Positions 50,101 through 60,625 of a stretch of DNA of 64,000 nt are shown here, in pieces. The notes below the pieces were generated by a model. That model was not told the origin of the DNA. It ran no database searches and was given only the letters and a program-made list of their open reading frames with translations. The stretch is from Colius striatus (lineage: Eukaryota; Chordata; Aves; Coliiformes; Coliidae). Location of the stretch: positions 19,333,501 through 19,397,500 of the forward strand of contig NC_084764.1 of assembly GCF_028858725.1 (NCBI RefSeq). Direction: 5' to 3'. How positions within the stretch are numbered: position 1 is the first letter of the stretch; the number at the start of each line of letters is the position of its first letter. The position numbers were made by a program, and so were the translations under genes.

Positions 50101-53100
50101 CCACAGCAACAGACCCTCAGAGTGCAAAGGAGCCATAGTTTGCTGGGGTGAATAACATCTGAGGAAGAAAGGAGAAAAACTGTCACAGACAGAATGAGAG
50201 AGCAGAAAGTTGATATTAGCAGCTGTACAGACCAGTGCCTGTGGGCAATAAGCCCCTACATCTGGCACATGCTCTATAACAATACTATTACTATGCAAGA
50301 GAGCTCATCCAGCTGTTATATTGCCTGTTAAGAGTATCAATTTCATATAGAGTGTTTAATGAAATGCAGAAAGTGTTCATAGACCACCAGGCCAGCCACA
50401 TCACACTGCAAATGAAGAACTCTGGCTTTCTTTCTCCCAGAGTTAGTGCAACAGTAAGACCTGCTCCCTCATGGCCTGGGTGACCTTTGTGGCCAGTGCT
50501 AGCAGTGGAAAGCTCTCTAGGCTATTCAGTGTCCAGCTCTGTAGTAGAGAAATGCATGTCTCAGTGGGAGACAGGTGGCATATTTTCCTCAAATCCAGAA
50601 TACCCCTTCTCTGCTTTGACTTCCATTTGTACAACACTTGTCACAACACTGACCACCTCACATAGGGCCCTCTGAGTACCGAAGAGTTCCTGTGGATGCT
50701 CTGTATGAAACAGGTCTTAAGGAAACCCTTATAGCACATATGCAGCTGAAATGAAAAACTGTTGAAACACTGATACCAAGAAATCAATGATGAATGGACA
50801 TGCTCCTTCCCAACTTTCAGTTAAAACTGTAAATCATAAGCATGCAGGAACCAAAAAAACCCCAACAGTTTTGAACACACTCCTTCCAAGACAACAAAAT
50901 GGCAGCTTCAGCAGAAGCTGTGCATGCAATGCTCTGCACTTGTGTGTAGAGTCTGTAACTGAACTCAGATGCAGAGTCACCTCCTGCTTGTCAAAGCAGC
51001 AACAGCTACCACAATAACTCATTTACTTCTGCAGTATGTAAATACAGATTGCCATCAAATACAGAACACAGGTGCCAAATGTGAAAATACTCCACCCTTG
51101 TGTTTAACAAATTGTTCCCTCTTGACAATCTCAGTATCACCTTACAAGGGAGCTTCAAAGAAAAAACAAATCCAGAAAACTATTTTTGTATCATTTTAGT
51201 GCCTGTTATATATAGGAAATAGAGAGTGTGCAAGTCAGCCCCCATGTTCATTGAACAGACAACTAACCAGGAAAGAACTGTGCGTGATGAATCACAATCA
51301 TTGTTTATGGAGGAAGTCTGAGTACATGGTGTTTGTATTTTACTTCAAAAACCGGTTCCACTGGACCTAGTCAACACGCATTTCTAAAATTTAATTAACA
51401 CATTGCAAAAAGCGTGATTAACACCCTGGTGTTGCTCAGCCTTTCTAGAGCAAATCTAACACAAGCTAAGAAAACATCACAAAGCCTCACACGGTATAGA
51501 GAACACCGCTATACCAACATCCAAACATCCTGGCACTGTGAAATACATGACTGAAGACAAGCAATGTGTGACTTCCAAATGACAACAGAAGATTACAGGT
51601 CACACGGAAAGAAGACGATTTAGCAAAGACAATCATAATAGCACAAACCTTATCGTCTTCTAGATACATATTCAGACTCACAGAAGTAAAAAGCAAATAG
51701 TAATGTCCATGTTACTTAACATGAGGTTAATTTAATCATTCAGTGTGTTCAAATGATACTGAACAAACAGGTCAAGGAGGAAGTCCCATGTCTTTAAAAC
51801 CTTACTATCCCCTTCTTTGGCTAAACAATTTGAGAAGCAACCTGTGACCTTCAAGAACTCTAAATAATATTTCTATTCCAAAACATACTTAGCTATTGGT
51901 AGAAAGTAATCAGCTTTATCCAATACAACTATAACCAGTGCTCTAACATTTTATTACTTTTTCAAACCTTTCACATTTGTAAATCAAAAGAAGCATCAAA
52001 GTTAAATTTTAAACAAGGTAAGTCACATACTTATTTTATAATAACTAGTTTTCCCCACTATTAGTAAGTTCCAGTGACTAACAACTTAGAAGTACTTGGG
52101 ATTCTTGAGACCTCTCTCTCAGCAGGATCATTTGTCACAACAAAGGAAATTAATGCCAATTCTCAAAGTTGATGATTCATCAAATTACAGGTAACATCCC
52201 ATTTTTGTTTACCAAACAAGAGAGTAGTAGAAAAGATTTTTTTGTATGGCATAAATTTAACAAAGAAACATATTCCAGTTAATATGGCTCTGCAACAGTA
52301 TTTTGATCTCTTCTGAAGGATATTTTATTTGGATAAATCACTTCTGCCAATTTGGATATGATGCTTTGTACTAAATTTCTTTTTCACATACATGAAAAAA
52401 ATCACATACTATACTTGTTATACTGCAGAAACTCATGTTTTCATCCTTTTAAAGAGACTCACTCCACTTCAGTTCCACCTACAGTGACAATAGCACAGAA
52501 AGGAAACATTAAAGACCATCCTAAGATGTTTTTTTCTTACACTACTTCCTATTCTTGTCTTGTGAAAATCATCTGATGATTTTACCTAGCAGGTCTGAGA
52601 ACACAATAGTTAGATCATAAAGTAGATAATAGAAAAAGCTGGACAAACTTGGTCTGTTTGTAAAAGTATGAGAATTTTCTTCTCCATAAGAAGAACATTG
52701 TACTAAAGCAGCATGTAAACCATAGCCCAGTTAACTGTTGGACACCATTCCTTCACTGCCTGACAAAAGCCTGAACTTAGAGCACTGACTGTCCTCAACT
52801 TTCAGGTCACATGACTAAATCCTATGTCAATCTCTTTAAAAGCTGGTTTGCTCTCACTACAAATGAATCCAGAAGAAAAAAAGTTAATTTGGACCTAATT
52901 ATATGTTGTTTATCCTTAACTTGCAACAGTTCATTATTAAATCATTTTTTGAGTAATACATCACTGTATGAACAATCAGCAGTTGAGACCTGCACATTAC
53001 TTTGAAATCTTAGCTTTGTATTTCAATGTTGCTAATTAAATAAATAGAATGGGAAAAGTGTGTAAGATTATTTTATTTTACTGTTACAGGACTGCAGAAA

Positions 53101-56100
53101 AGTTAAATGCTAGTACTAGAAGAGTCAGTTTTGGTGCTAAGGCAGTGACAGTACATGAAAAACTATCAAGGGTCTTTTTATCACTTTATCCGTGCTTCAC
53201 TGACATGAATCGAGATACAAGCTTTTGTAATCTGTATTAAAGCTCTAAGCACAGTTCAGTAATTACCAGTAAGAAGAGTGGTTTGGTGACATCAATCTCA
53301 AGCTTGACATTAGGATTCCTGTACTTACTTCCTCTGATTTTTCTCTGTTCATGTAGACCAATAGTTTGCTCAACTCTGCTTTCATTGCTTATGTTCTACA
53401 GCACCCATTCTTATCAAATGCAGCCTCTCCTGCTACTACAAATTGTTAAATTTGGGCAGTAGAGGAGTGAGAGGGACTATGACCATTTATACAGAAGCTT
53501 TACATCAAATGCTGGGACAGGGGATCTTCAGGGGGGTTTCCCCAAGTGGTTTGAATTAGTTCTTGGGCTTCAACCAAGTTTTCTTAACCAGAACTTCTGA
53601 ACATGGTTATTGCAGGATATTAAAGCATTAATCATCCTATTATTAAAAATAAGTTCATTTTAGACACCAAAGGTTTGTGTTATTATTTCCAACTCTTATT
53701 ATTTCATTTTCTTTGAGATCTAAGGCTAACTCAAAAGAAAAGCTGGAGTGCAAGTCACCATGAAATGACGTACATTTCACTGCAGTGTGTAGGAAGAGCT
53801 GTCTGACTGCGAAACAGCAAAGTAGTGTTGCTAAGCAGCTGCCTTAAAACAGAAACGTCTTCTTCCATTATATGTAAAGATATGGAATTTCTAAAATTCT
53901 CAATAGCAGGGGGAAAAAAAGGCATGACTGGTTATTTTGTTCTGTATTTGTACAAAGAATAAAATGAACAGCATCTTGCACACACTTACATTCCAGGAAT
54001 TACTAAGGAAGATTAGTCAGAAATCATTTGAGTGAGAATCTGTTCAATATTCACTTAGTTTCACATACACGAGTCTTTATTTTAGACAACTTGCTTTACT
54101 AGAAAGTAATTTTGCTCTTACATGGAAGTTTCTCAGTAACATTCCCTACAGCATGTGAGTCAGAAAACACCAAATAAGTTACACTAATAAAGAAGATTGT
54201 CTCTGTGACCTCACTGACCCTAAAGGACAACCATTTTACAGAGGACTTCAACCTAAGGCTGCACGTACACTTTACTTGACAGAGAGGTGTGAGGGAGGAA
54301 AGGAGCCTGACTGTAGCTAACACTGGAATCATGCCCAAGTCCTCCTTGGCTGGAAGTAAAACTATAAGCTCAACATTTTGACAGAAACAGGAATAGGACA
54401 GCAGTGGGCGGGGGGGTGGGAACCCACACACCACAGAAAAACAACTTATCTGTGAGGACGACATTTTTGTTTCCATTTATCCTATCCTTGTTTGCTTTCA
54501 GTTTCTCATGCAGAATATTATTTCTCCCCATCCCTGCAACTTTTTTTCTTTTGTCCACGAGAGGGCTGTTTCTTTCCTGTATTGCCAAAGACTAGACTTT
54601 TATTTCTGTGTGGTACAGAGATCTGGTATCTTTTTAGCATCTCCCATAAAACTGTTTTCTCTCTTCAGAGAGAGAATTTCAAACTTCACAGTTATATTCA
54701 GCAGAATTCAGTATGTATTCAGTACCAACTCCTCACTATTCTCCGTCCAATTAGTATTTATTATTACAGCACTATCTAGGTGTTATAACAAGCAGTTTAA
54801 CTAACTCAAATGCAACAACTCTGAGGGGAAAAAAATCCCACAGTAAAAGTTACTGTCCTTATCTGGCCATGAAAGCAGCTCAGAGAAACAATACAAAGAG
54901 AAACATCACCAAGAGTGTCATGTTGGGGACATCCCCTTCAGAGAAACTGCAAAAAAAATGAGGGAATTTGACCTGCTGGGCAAATGCCTCTGCTTACTTA
55001 ATGTTTAATACTGCAGGAAAACTCTACTCAGGGTGATGAAACAGAAAACTGCAGACAAACCAGAAGGACACAACCATTCAGAAAAAGCAGAGTGGAAAAA
55101 CATAACACAGGTGTGAAACAATGTAAAATATCTTAACTGGATTACAAAGAAAGTTCTTACAGATAGGCATAAAAGCTTCCAATTCCCTCTCCTCTACTAT
55201 ACACCTACATGTACACATATATGTATGTCAAAGGGGGAGACTGCAGTACCTCCAGATAGCACATACACTGTGCAAACATTAATACTTTTACTTAAAACAT
55301 CAACGGATTAAAAAACTGGTAGCTTCTACAAGCAGTAGCATGAGACCAAAATCTATGGGCTCTAAATTTCTCCACAAATGTGGCAATCTGGGAAATAAAA
55401 TTAATCTAAATAATGCATGTCCCAAACAATACATCTGGGAACAAATATGGTTACCCATAGCTTTATACTGCAATAGCACTTGGCAAAATAGTCACAAACT
55501 GTAAGGAAATGCCAAAGATGTGGATGCCCAAAGCATTAATTTCTCAGAAAATAAACTAATAGCATCAGTCAGGACATGAACAGTGATCGTTTTTTTCTTT
55601 GAGAGAAAATTTGTACAAATTATTATCAGAGAACAAGCCTGTAAGCAAAGACAATAAAATATGACAAATAGCAACTACAAGAACTCTAAAACAAAAAGAT
55701 TCTGAAGATGGTCTGCCAAGGAGATTATAGAGGTGAAATTAGATTCATTACTACAGCCACTTGATTGTGACCCTACACATCCTGTCTACTCTGTCATCTG
55801 ATCTACAGCACATGAGCTAAAAGCCACTGAATGGCAACTAAGAAACTAATTACGTCCGTTTTAAGATTATGTACCTAGTGAAGCAGCACCTATCAGCCTT
55901 GATGCAAACAATATAAAAAGAGAAGGACACAGACTGCTCAGATGTATCAAGCACAAAGTAGTTCAAAACCTGGAACATTATCTACACTTTAGCTTGTATC
56001 TTAACTATGAAGAGTAAATAAGAAGCAAGAATATATACTTCTTTTCACTGTAAGACTTAGGCATGGATATAGATCATTAAAATTCAGAAAAAAGTATCTG

Positions 56101-59100
56101 AGATTGCAATGTAATAAAGGCTAGGAACTATAGCATGCTCATCTTTCACGGGAACTATGAGAATTTTTGGAAGCTGCAACATAAAAAAATTTAAAGTTAT
56201 TCACTGACAAAAGACTTCTGCATGTCTACACAAACTATGTCATTGTCTAAAAATTCCAATGGCAGAGGTAAAGCACAATCATAGAATCAAAGTGGAGAAA
56301 ACCATAGAATCTTTTTCGTTGGAAAAGACCTTTAAGATCATTGAGTCCAACCATTAACCTCACACTCCCAGGCCTATGACTAAACTAAACCGTATCCCTC
56401 ATCATCTCATCTACCTGCCTTTCAAATATCTCCAGGGATGGTGACTCCACCACCTCCCTGGGCGGCCTGTGCCAGTGTTTAACAACCTTCTCAGGGAAAA
56501 AGTTCTTCCTAATGTCCAACGTAAACCTCCCTTGGAGCAACTTAAGGCCATTTCCCTTCCTTGTTTCTCGGAGAAATGACTGACCCCTACCTCAATACAA
56601 TCTCCTTTCAGGTAGTTGCAGAGAGTGATCATGTCTCCCCTCAGTCTCCTCTTTGCAGACTAAACAACCCTAGCTCCCCCAGCCACTCCTCGTAAGACTT
56701 GTTCTCCAGATCCTTCACTAGCTTCATTGCCCACCTCTGGACACGCTCCAGCACATCAGTGTCCTTCTTGTAGTGAGAGGCCCAGAACTGGACACAGTAG
56801 TTGAGGTGTGGCCTCAGCAGCGCTGAGTACAGAGGGACAATCAGTTCCTTGGCTGTGCTGGTAACACTATTTCTGATACAAGCCAGGATGTCACTGGCCA
56901 CCTGGGCACACTGCTGGATGATGTTCAGCCAGCTGTCAAACACTCCCAGGTCATTTTCTGCCTGGCAGCTTTCCAGCCACTCCTCCCCAGGCCTGTAGCA
57001 CTGCTGGGGGTCGTTGTGGCCCCAGTGCAAGACTCAGCACTTGGCCTTGTTGAACCTCAGGTAACTGGCCTCAGTCCACTGATCCAGCTTGTCCAGGTCC
57101 CTCTGAATAGCCTTCCTGTCCTCAAGCAGATCTACACACCTGCCCAGCTTCATTTCATCCACAAACGATGATGTGCTTCCTAACTGAAACAGTTCGGCAT
57201 GTACAGGTTTCACTACCAAGTTCCCATGTGCTTTACTGTACTTGGAGTCCATAAGCTGAGAAAAGCATATATGCATGGCATGCAAACATAGTGTAGGAGT
57301 TGCAATGGTTTACATTCAGTGAACAAGCAACATCAATAATTGCATATGAAATTCAAGGAGATTTTAAAATTAAGCGTACATTGGATGGAAGAAAAACACG
57401 TTTAACATTATTTACAGTAAGCCAGACACTGTTTAGAGCATAGAGCATGCTACTGCATCCAGATAAGGACTTAAAAAGGATTAAATACTGCTTATAGCAG
57501 ATTGTTCTACCATTATGTGTAGACACGTGCAATACATTATGTGTGTACCTACACACAGGCATAAAGTAAGAATGCATAGTTACTATTAACACTAACTACA
57601 TACAACTAAAGCCTTCAAGTCTTAGGGCATCCCATCCCTGCTCTAATTTTAAAAGCCGACTCAGAGGTGCTACAAAATATCTGGCAATATCTTGCCTTGG
57701 AAAGAACCCATTGGGTGGTAAGAGGGTAAATGCTGTGCACCCAGACAGTTCTTTTCCCATGTGAGCGGGGACCCGCTCAGCCAGGGAAGGATCTTTCCTG
57801 CCTCTCTTCATGCAAGTGCCTGTGGGAGCTGCAAACCACAGAGCAACAGCAGGTTTGCAGATCCAAGTACCTGGACAGCTGGACAGTTTCTACATGTCCT
57901 AGTTGGCCTCTGCAAAATAGTCCCCATATGCTTGCTTATGAAGATGTTTCCTAAAGCAAAGGTGCTGGAACAAAAGATCTGAACAAGAATAATAATCCTA
58001 GCACAATATGTCACATCTTAGGGAAGTGATGACAATTTTTTTCCCACTCAAGGCATGATCACCAAAGAGTGGATTTACCATCCCAGGAGGCAATGACTAA
58101 TAAACAGGACACACACTTATTGGCTGCTGGAGACCAGTTCAAAGGATTTCGGGGAGCCTTCAAGATTTTTATCTGCAATGGCAAAATGCAAATATACCCA
58201 CAGACTAAGCAGTCTTTAGTCAGTGCCTCCAGCTTTAGTGCACTGCCTATATTCAGGTCTTCCATGCCATTTTTTTGTTCAGTTGCAAACAAACAGCTTG
58301 TGCACTGACCCACATTTACTTTCTTCATCTGTCATGAGACACTTGATTGCAGTGTGTTGATGAAATTAGACTAAGGCACAAACAAGAATGTAAACAGAAA
58401 GCTCTGTTAACTTCAGATGGCATTAAGTGGGGAAATAAGTGTTTGCCAATTAGCTCAAACCACTATTTTCAAGTTTCTGAAAGGCTGCTGTGAGCACACA
58501 CGAAGTTGAACAACGCTAACACCTGAAAGCCTCTAGCTATGTCAGGATCAGAGTACCTCCATATGGTTCCTGACGTTATACGCCGGGGAACTGAAACAGA
58601 TGCCACCATAGCCAGTTGCCTGCCCTGCTGCCGGCACCGCCGCACGGCCACCAGCCTGCACCTCTGCCACGGCCCTCGCAACCCCGAGCGGGCTGTAACG
58701 CCAGCTCGGGCAGCCACGGCAGCTGAGGAGCCTGAGCTAGGACCGACAGACAGCTTCGGTCACAGCACATCCTACTTGTGAGTCGAAGGAGGCGGGCGGC
58801 CCCTGACGGGCTGCCCGCGCCACGGCTTCGCGCCTGCCCCAGCACGGTGACCCGCTCCCTGCGGCGGCAGCCCCGCTCCCGGGCAGGCCCCTCGCCCGGG
58901 CCGGGCCACGCCGGGCCGCAGCGTCGCCGGCCGGCCTAGGGCCGCGGGCCCTGGCAGCCGCCTGCCCGGGGACCGACGCGGCCTGGACCAGGCACGGCGG
59001 CCCTCGGTCCGGCAGGCGGCCCCGCGGGGGCAAGGACACCGCTCCCTCACCCCGCGGCTGCCGCACCGAACCTCTCGGCCGCAAGACAGGCAGCGGCGCC

Positions 59101-59409
59101 GGAGCGTACCGCTAGCTCGGTGCCAGCGCCTTAAAGGAACAGGGCAGGCGGGCGGCTGCACCGACACCGGCTGCCCCGGCGGAATACGGCCCAGGCCCGC
59201 TACGCCCACCGGGGCCTCCTCCCGCGCCCAGCACCTGCCCGCCAGGCCCCGTCAGCTGCCGGGCGGCGGCAATAGCTCCCGCGGCGCAGCGCCTGCGCCG
59301 GGCCGCGCTTACTGGTGTAACGCATCCAGTGCAGCAGGCGGGGCAGGTCGGCCGCGCACGTGCCCCGCACCGCCGCCAGCACCGCGCGCCGCGCCGCCTC
59401 CAGCTCCAT
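35059..59409 (-). CDS. Unnamed class I SAM-dependent methyltransferase-like protein, 8 exons, 301 aa (complete)
   Basis: Coding exons on the minus strand are 59409–59313, 47580–47459, 46401–46263, 45429–45308, 43604–43494, 38201–38095, 36715–36625 and 35175–35059. All have AG/GT boundaries and compatible phases, giving 906 nt including the TAG stop. Residues 1–73 are helical-looking. Residues 74–119 contain acidic YDDDF and Cys98, Cys108 and Cys111 (CKEC). Residues 120–145 lead into the Rossmann core. SAM-binding motifs visible are [11 protein letters not shown] (146–156), GVEMN with acidic Glu174, VVHAD with Asp202, [12 protein letters not shown] (214–225) and GSLLVTVPS near the end. The GVE and NN elements recall DOT1-type methyltransferases, but substrate and family name are unknown to me. 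No signal peptide or membrane segment is seen, so the protein is probably nuclear or cytosolic. It is divergent from SRP54 across a shared CpG island. Nothing suggests a pseudogene. Confidence 0.9.
35176..38094 (-). other. Methyltransferase introns 6 and 7
   Basis: AT-rich introns (35,176–36,624 and 36,716–38,094) with no mobile element I can recognise. Confidence 0.6.
36625..36715 (-). CDS. Methyltransferase gene exon 7 (residues 233–263)
   Basis: The acceptor TTTCAG precedes 36715 and the donor GTAAGT follows 36625. It completes a split Arg codon and encodes [20 protein letters not shown] and then [10 protein letters not shown]. The turn [11 protein letters not shown] is the usual helix–Gly–strand (beta-5) element of class I methyltransferases. 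Confidence 0.9.
38095..38201 (-). CDS. Methyltransferase gene exon 6 (residues 198–232, motifs III–IV)
   Basis: The acceptor CCTTCAG precedes 38201 and the donor GTAAGC follows 38095. It reads [20 protein letters not shown], then [15 protein letters not shown]. Asp202 fits the adenine-contacting acidic position. MNNVFEY is motif IV, with an Asn-Asn pair like that in DOT1-family enzymes. Exit is in phase 2. Confidence 0.92.
40294..40298. repeat. 5' target-site duplication of the solo LTR (GGAGA)
   Basis: Identical to the 5 bp immediately after the LTR at 41,415–41,419. This marks the insertion boundary. Confidence 0.85.
40299..41414 (+). mobile_element. Solo LTR of an ERVL-type endogenous retrovirus
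   Basis: About 1.1 kb that matches from memory the pattern of a common bird LTR: a start like TGTAGTGGTTTTG (here CGTAGTGG), a middle of repeated 'ATGCTGGAGCAG' units, and an end in AGCCAGGGCTAAACCACCAC-A. The flanks carry a perfect 5-bp target-site duplication, GGAGA at 40,294–40,298 and 41,415–41,419. That length is typical of ERVL elements. No internal gag or pol sequence flanks it, so it is a solo LTR. It lies antisense within intron 5 of the methyltransferase gene. The first base pair is mutated (TG to CG). Confidence 0.88.
41415..41419. repeat. 3' target-site duplication of the solo LTR (GGAGA)
   Basis: Directly follows the terminal CCACCACA of the LTR and matches the 5' copy exactly. 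Confidence 0.85.
43494..43604 (-). CDS. Methyltransferase gene exon 5 (residues 161–197, motif II)
   Basis: Exactly 37 codons in phase 0/0. It encodes [19 protein letters not shown], where Glu174 at the end of strand beta-2 is the expected ribose-binding acidic residue, followed by a helix ending YQFIDRIK. Confidence 0.92.
44608..44726. repeat. Ancient palindromic (MITE-like) repeat
   Basis: The left end reads GGACCCAATTCTGCAAACAT (then TTAC…GAGTAACTTT…CTCAT). The right end read backwards is AGGGCTCAATCTTGGAAACA (then TTTGAGCATGTAATTTTACGCAT). The two are clear imperfect inverted copies over about 45 bp. The unit resembles the 'CTGCAAACACTTACACATGTGAGTAA' palindromes I associate with old DNA-transposon-derived elements in turtles and archosaurs. 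It sits in intron 4. Confidence 0.6.
45308..45429 (-). CDS. Methyltransferase gene exon 4 (residues 120–160, SAM motif I)
   Basis: The acceptor TTTCCCAG precedes 45429 and the donor GTAACT follows 45308. It reads [19 protein letters not shown], then a hydrophobic strand and the glycine loop DVGSRLGA (Asp149, Gly151, Gly155). This is the diagnostic SAM-binding motif I of class I methyltransferases. Confidence 0.92.
46263..46401 (-). CDS. Methyltransferase gene exon 3 (residues 74–119, Cys-rich segment)
   Basis: The acceptor TTCTCAG precedes 46401 and the donor GTAAG follows 46263. It encodes a [16 protein letters not shown] stretch followed by Cys98 and a CKEC pair (108/111). This could form part of a small metal-binding knuckle with nearby His or Cys residues. 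Exit is in phase 1. Confidence 0.9.
47459..47580 (-). CDS. Methyltransferase gene exon 2 (residues 33–73)
   Basis: The acceptor TTTATAG precedes 47580 and the donor GTAAGC follows 47459. The exon completes a split Ser codon and reads [20 protein letters not shown], then a [14 protein letters not shown] segment. It enters in phase 1 and exits in phase 0, fitting both neighbours. The intron before it is 11.7 kb, the longest in the gene. Confidence 0.88.
48230..48670 (-). mobile_element. Old, diverged CR1-type LINE fragment
   Basis: Degenerate reverse-orientation matches to the CR1 3' region run in the right order: GACTCCACAGTCTCCCTTAG, then CTATTCCAGTGCCTCAGTAC, a CTTTCCTGC block and a GGATCTACTGGACTG block ending in CCTGCAGTACTTCCA. 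Substitutions and small gaps are frequent, so the insertion is much older than the CR1 copies in the left half of the window. Confidence 0.55.
56281..57190 (-). mobile_element. CR1 LINE, about 0.9 kb, different and older subfamily
   Basis: The reversed 3' end begins at the ATAGAATC-like tail and TTGGAAAAGACCTTTAAGAT. The minus-strand translation shows ORF2 C-terminal blocks, including [40 protein letters not shown] and [10 protein letters not shown], and upstream a [14 protein letters not shown] block. The frame is interrupted between the blocks at about 56,640 and 57,031. The 3' end sequence differs from that of the young copies. The 5' end fades near 57,190. Confidence 0.9.
59313..59409 (-). 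CDS. Methyltransferase gene exon 1 (residues 1–32)
   Basis: Starts at ATG 59409 with a strong context (GCGATGG). It encodes [16 protein letters not shown], an amphipathic-looking helix, and then a Leu/Trp-rich segment ending MRYT. The donor GTAAGC follows 59313 (phase 1). The frame is open upstream to another ATG at 59721, but that segment is Arg/Gly/Pro-rich CpG-island sequence and is treated as 5'UTR. Confidence 0.88.
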
Positions 59410-59625
59410 CGCGCCGCCGCGGGAGGGCGCCTCCTCCCGCCGACGCCGCGAAGCCCCTCCCCCCTCGCGCGCGTGCTGCGCACACCCACTCGCTGGCGCG
59501 CGCGAGAGGGCGCCACCCCCCGGAGGGTCCTTTGGCGAGTTCGCCCAGGCCGGCAGCTGAAGGCGCTGGCTCAGCGCACGCTCAGGTTGCCGGGCCCGCT
59601 GCAGGAGCCGCACCGAGCGGCACCA

Positions 59626-59659
59626 CGCCCCGCCCCGCCCCGCCCCGCCCCGCCCCGCC
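59626..59659. repeat. (CGCCC)n array, Sp1-type GC boxes
   Basis: Nearly seven tandem CGCCC units create overlapping CCCCGCCCC GC boxes between the two divergent genes. They probably bind Sp/KLF factors. Confidence 0.85.
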
Positions 59660-59889
59660 TCCTGGGTGCGTGCGCAGCGCCGTGGGGGAACCCCACTCTT
59701 TCCCCACCTATTGCCGCGCACCGCCCACTCTTAAGCTGGAACGGCGCAGTTACTGGTGGTGCTGCGGAGCTACCCCAAGACGCTTCCGCGGTGCCACCTT
59801 AAGGAGGCGGTGCTGAGGCGCGCCCCGGCAGCGGAAGCCGGCCAAGGCCGGCGGGGCGCGGGGCAGTGGTGACGTTTCCGCGGTTGGTG

Positions 59890-59984
59890 GCCGGCGCTGT
59901 GTTTTGGCCGCCAGCAGCGGCTGCAGAGCGCTGGGCGGGCTCGCCGCGGTGGGCTGCGCTCGGCCCGGCTCGGCCCTCCTCCCG
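59890..59984 (+). other. SRP54: Probable SRP54 non-coding exon 1
   Basis: A strong donor (CCCG|GTGAGT) ends at 59,984 in the CpG island, and the next suitable acceptor leads to the coding exon at 63,543. The 5' boundary is a guess, because the transcription start cannot be read from sequence. Confidence 0.5.
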
Positions 59985-60564
59985 GTGAGTGCTCGGGCTG
60001 CAGCCGCCGCGACTGCCACGACGCGGGTTGGAGACGGACTCCGGGTCTGTGGCGGCGGGGCCCGGCCCACGTCCCAGCTGCGGGTGGCTGCAGTGGGGAG
60101 GGCTCGTGCTCGGCCCTCTAGGCCCCGCGGGACGGACGGCGGGACCGTCCCCTGGGCCGGGCAGGGCTCAGCTCTCCGCTTTGCCGAGCCACTGCTTGGC
60201 CGTGCCGCCGGAGCGGAGCTCGGGCTCCGGGCGAGCCCCGCCGGCCCGCACAGACCGGTGCCTGGTTCCGCGGCAGCCCTTCGGGGCGAAGGCAGGGGCC
60301 GGGCGTGTATTTAGGGCTTTACCTTCACCGTTTTTTTTCCCTTTCCTTGAAAACAAGGACTTGAGACTGTAGGCAGGATAGCCGATCCTCGCCCGCGGCT
60401 CGGGGAGCGCCTTCCCGTCCCGCTGTGAGGTAACTTTAGAAGGTGGAGGCAAGTAAGTTGGGGCTGCATGTCACTGCAGGAGCTGAAGCACTTTCCAGCT
60501 GAGAGGCGGCCTTTCTTCTTCTTTTTTTTTCTTTCTTTTTTCTTTTTTTTTGTAATGTTATACT

Positions 60565-60625
60565 TTAGAATCACAGAATCGTTTCGGTTCGAAAAGACTT
60601 TTAAGATCATCAAATCCAGCCACGT
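60565..60625 (-). mobile_element. CR1 3'-tail fragment
   Basis: AGAATCACAGAATCGTTTCG followed by AAAAGACTTTTAAGATCATC and AAATCCAGCC is the reversed 3' end of a CR1 related to the 56.3-kb subfamily. Only about 60 bp are recognisable. Confidence 0.7.

Larger units (their letters stand above)
47581..59312 (-). other. Methyltransferase intron 1
   Basis: An 11.7-kb intron carrying an old CR1 (48.2–48.7 kb), a longer CR1 (56.3–57.2 kb) and a T run at about 48,196–48,209. The rest is AT-rich, rising into CpG-island sequence beyond 58,560. No additional exon is needed, because exon 1 and exon 2 phases join correctly. Confidence 0.7.
58560..60470. promoter_or_regulatory. CpG island, bidirectional promoter of SRP54 (+) and the methyltransferase (-)
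   Basis: A GC-rich, CG-dense block contains exon 1 of the methyltransferase (ATG at 59,409, leftward) and the likely non-coding exon 1 of SRP54 (ending 59,984, rightward). The intervening approximately 480–570 bp hold an array of GC boxes at 59,626–59,659, a TGACGT CRE-like half site at 59,870–59,875 and an ETS-like GCGGAAGC near 59,831. No TATA box is evident. This suggests co-regulated housekeeping expression. Confidence 0.85.

Noticed and set aside
59112..59516. 134-codon minus-strand frame across methyltransferase exon 1
   Set aside because: It is out of frame with the spliced product and composed of CpG-island-biased residues.
59410..59721. In-frame upstream extension of the methyltransferase (alternative ATG at 59,721)
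   Set aside because: The added 104 residues are low-complexity Arg/Gly/Ala/Pro from promoter DNA and span the GC-box array. The ATG at 59,409 has a better context and starts where the sequence becomes protein-like.
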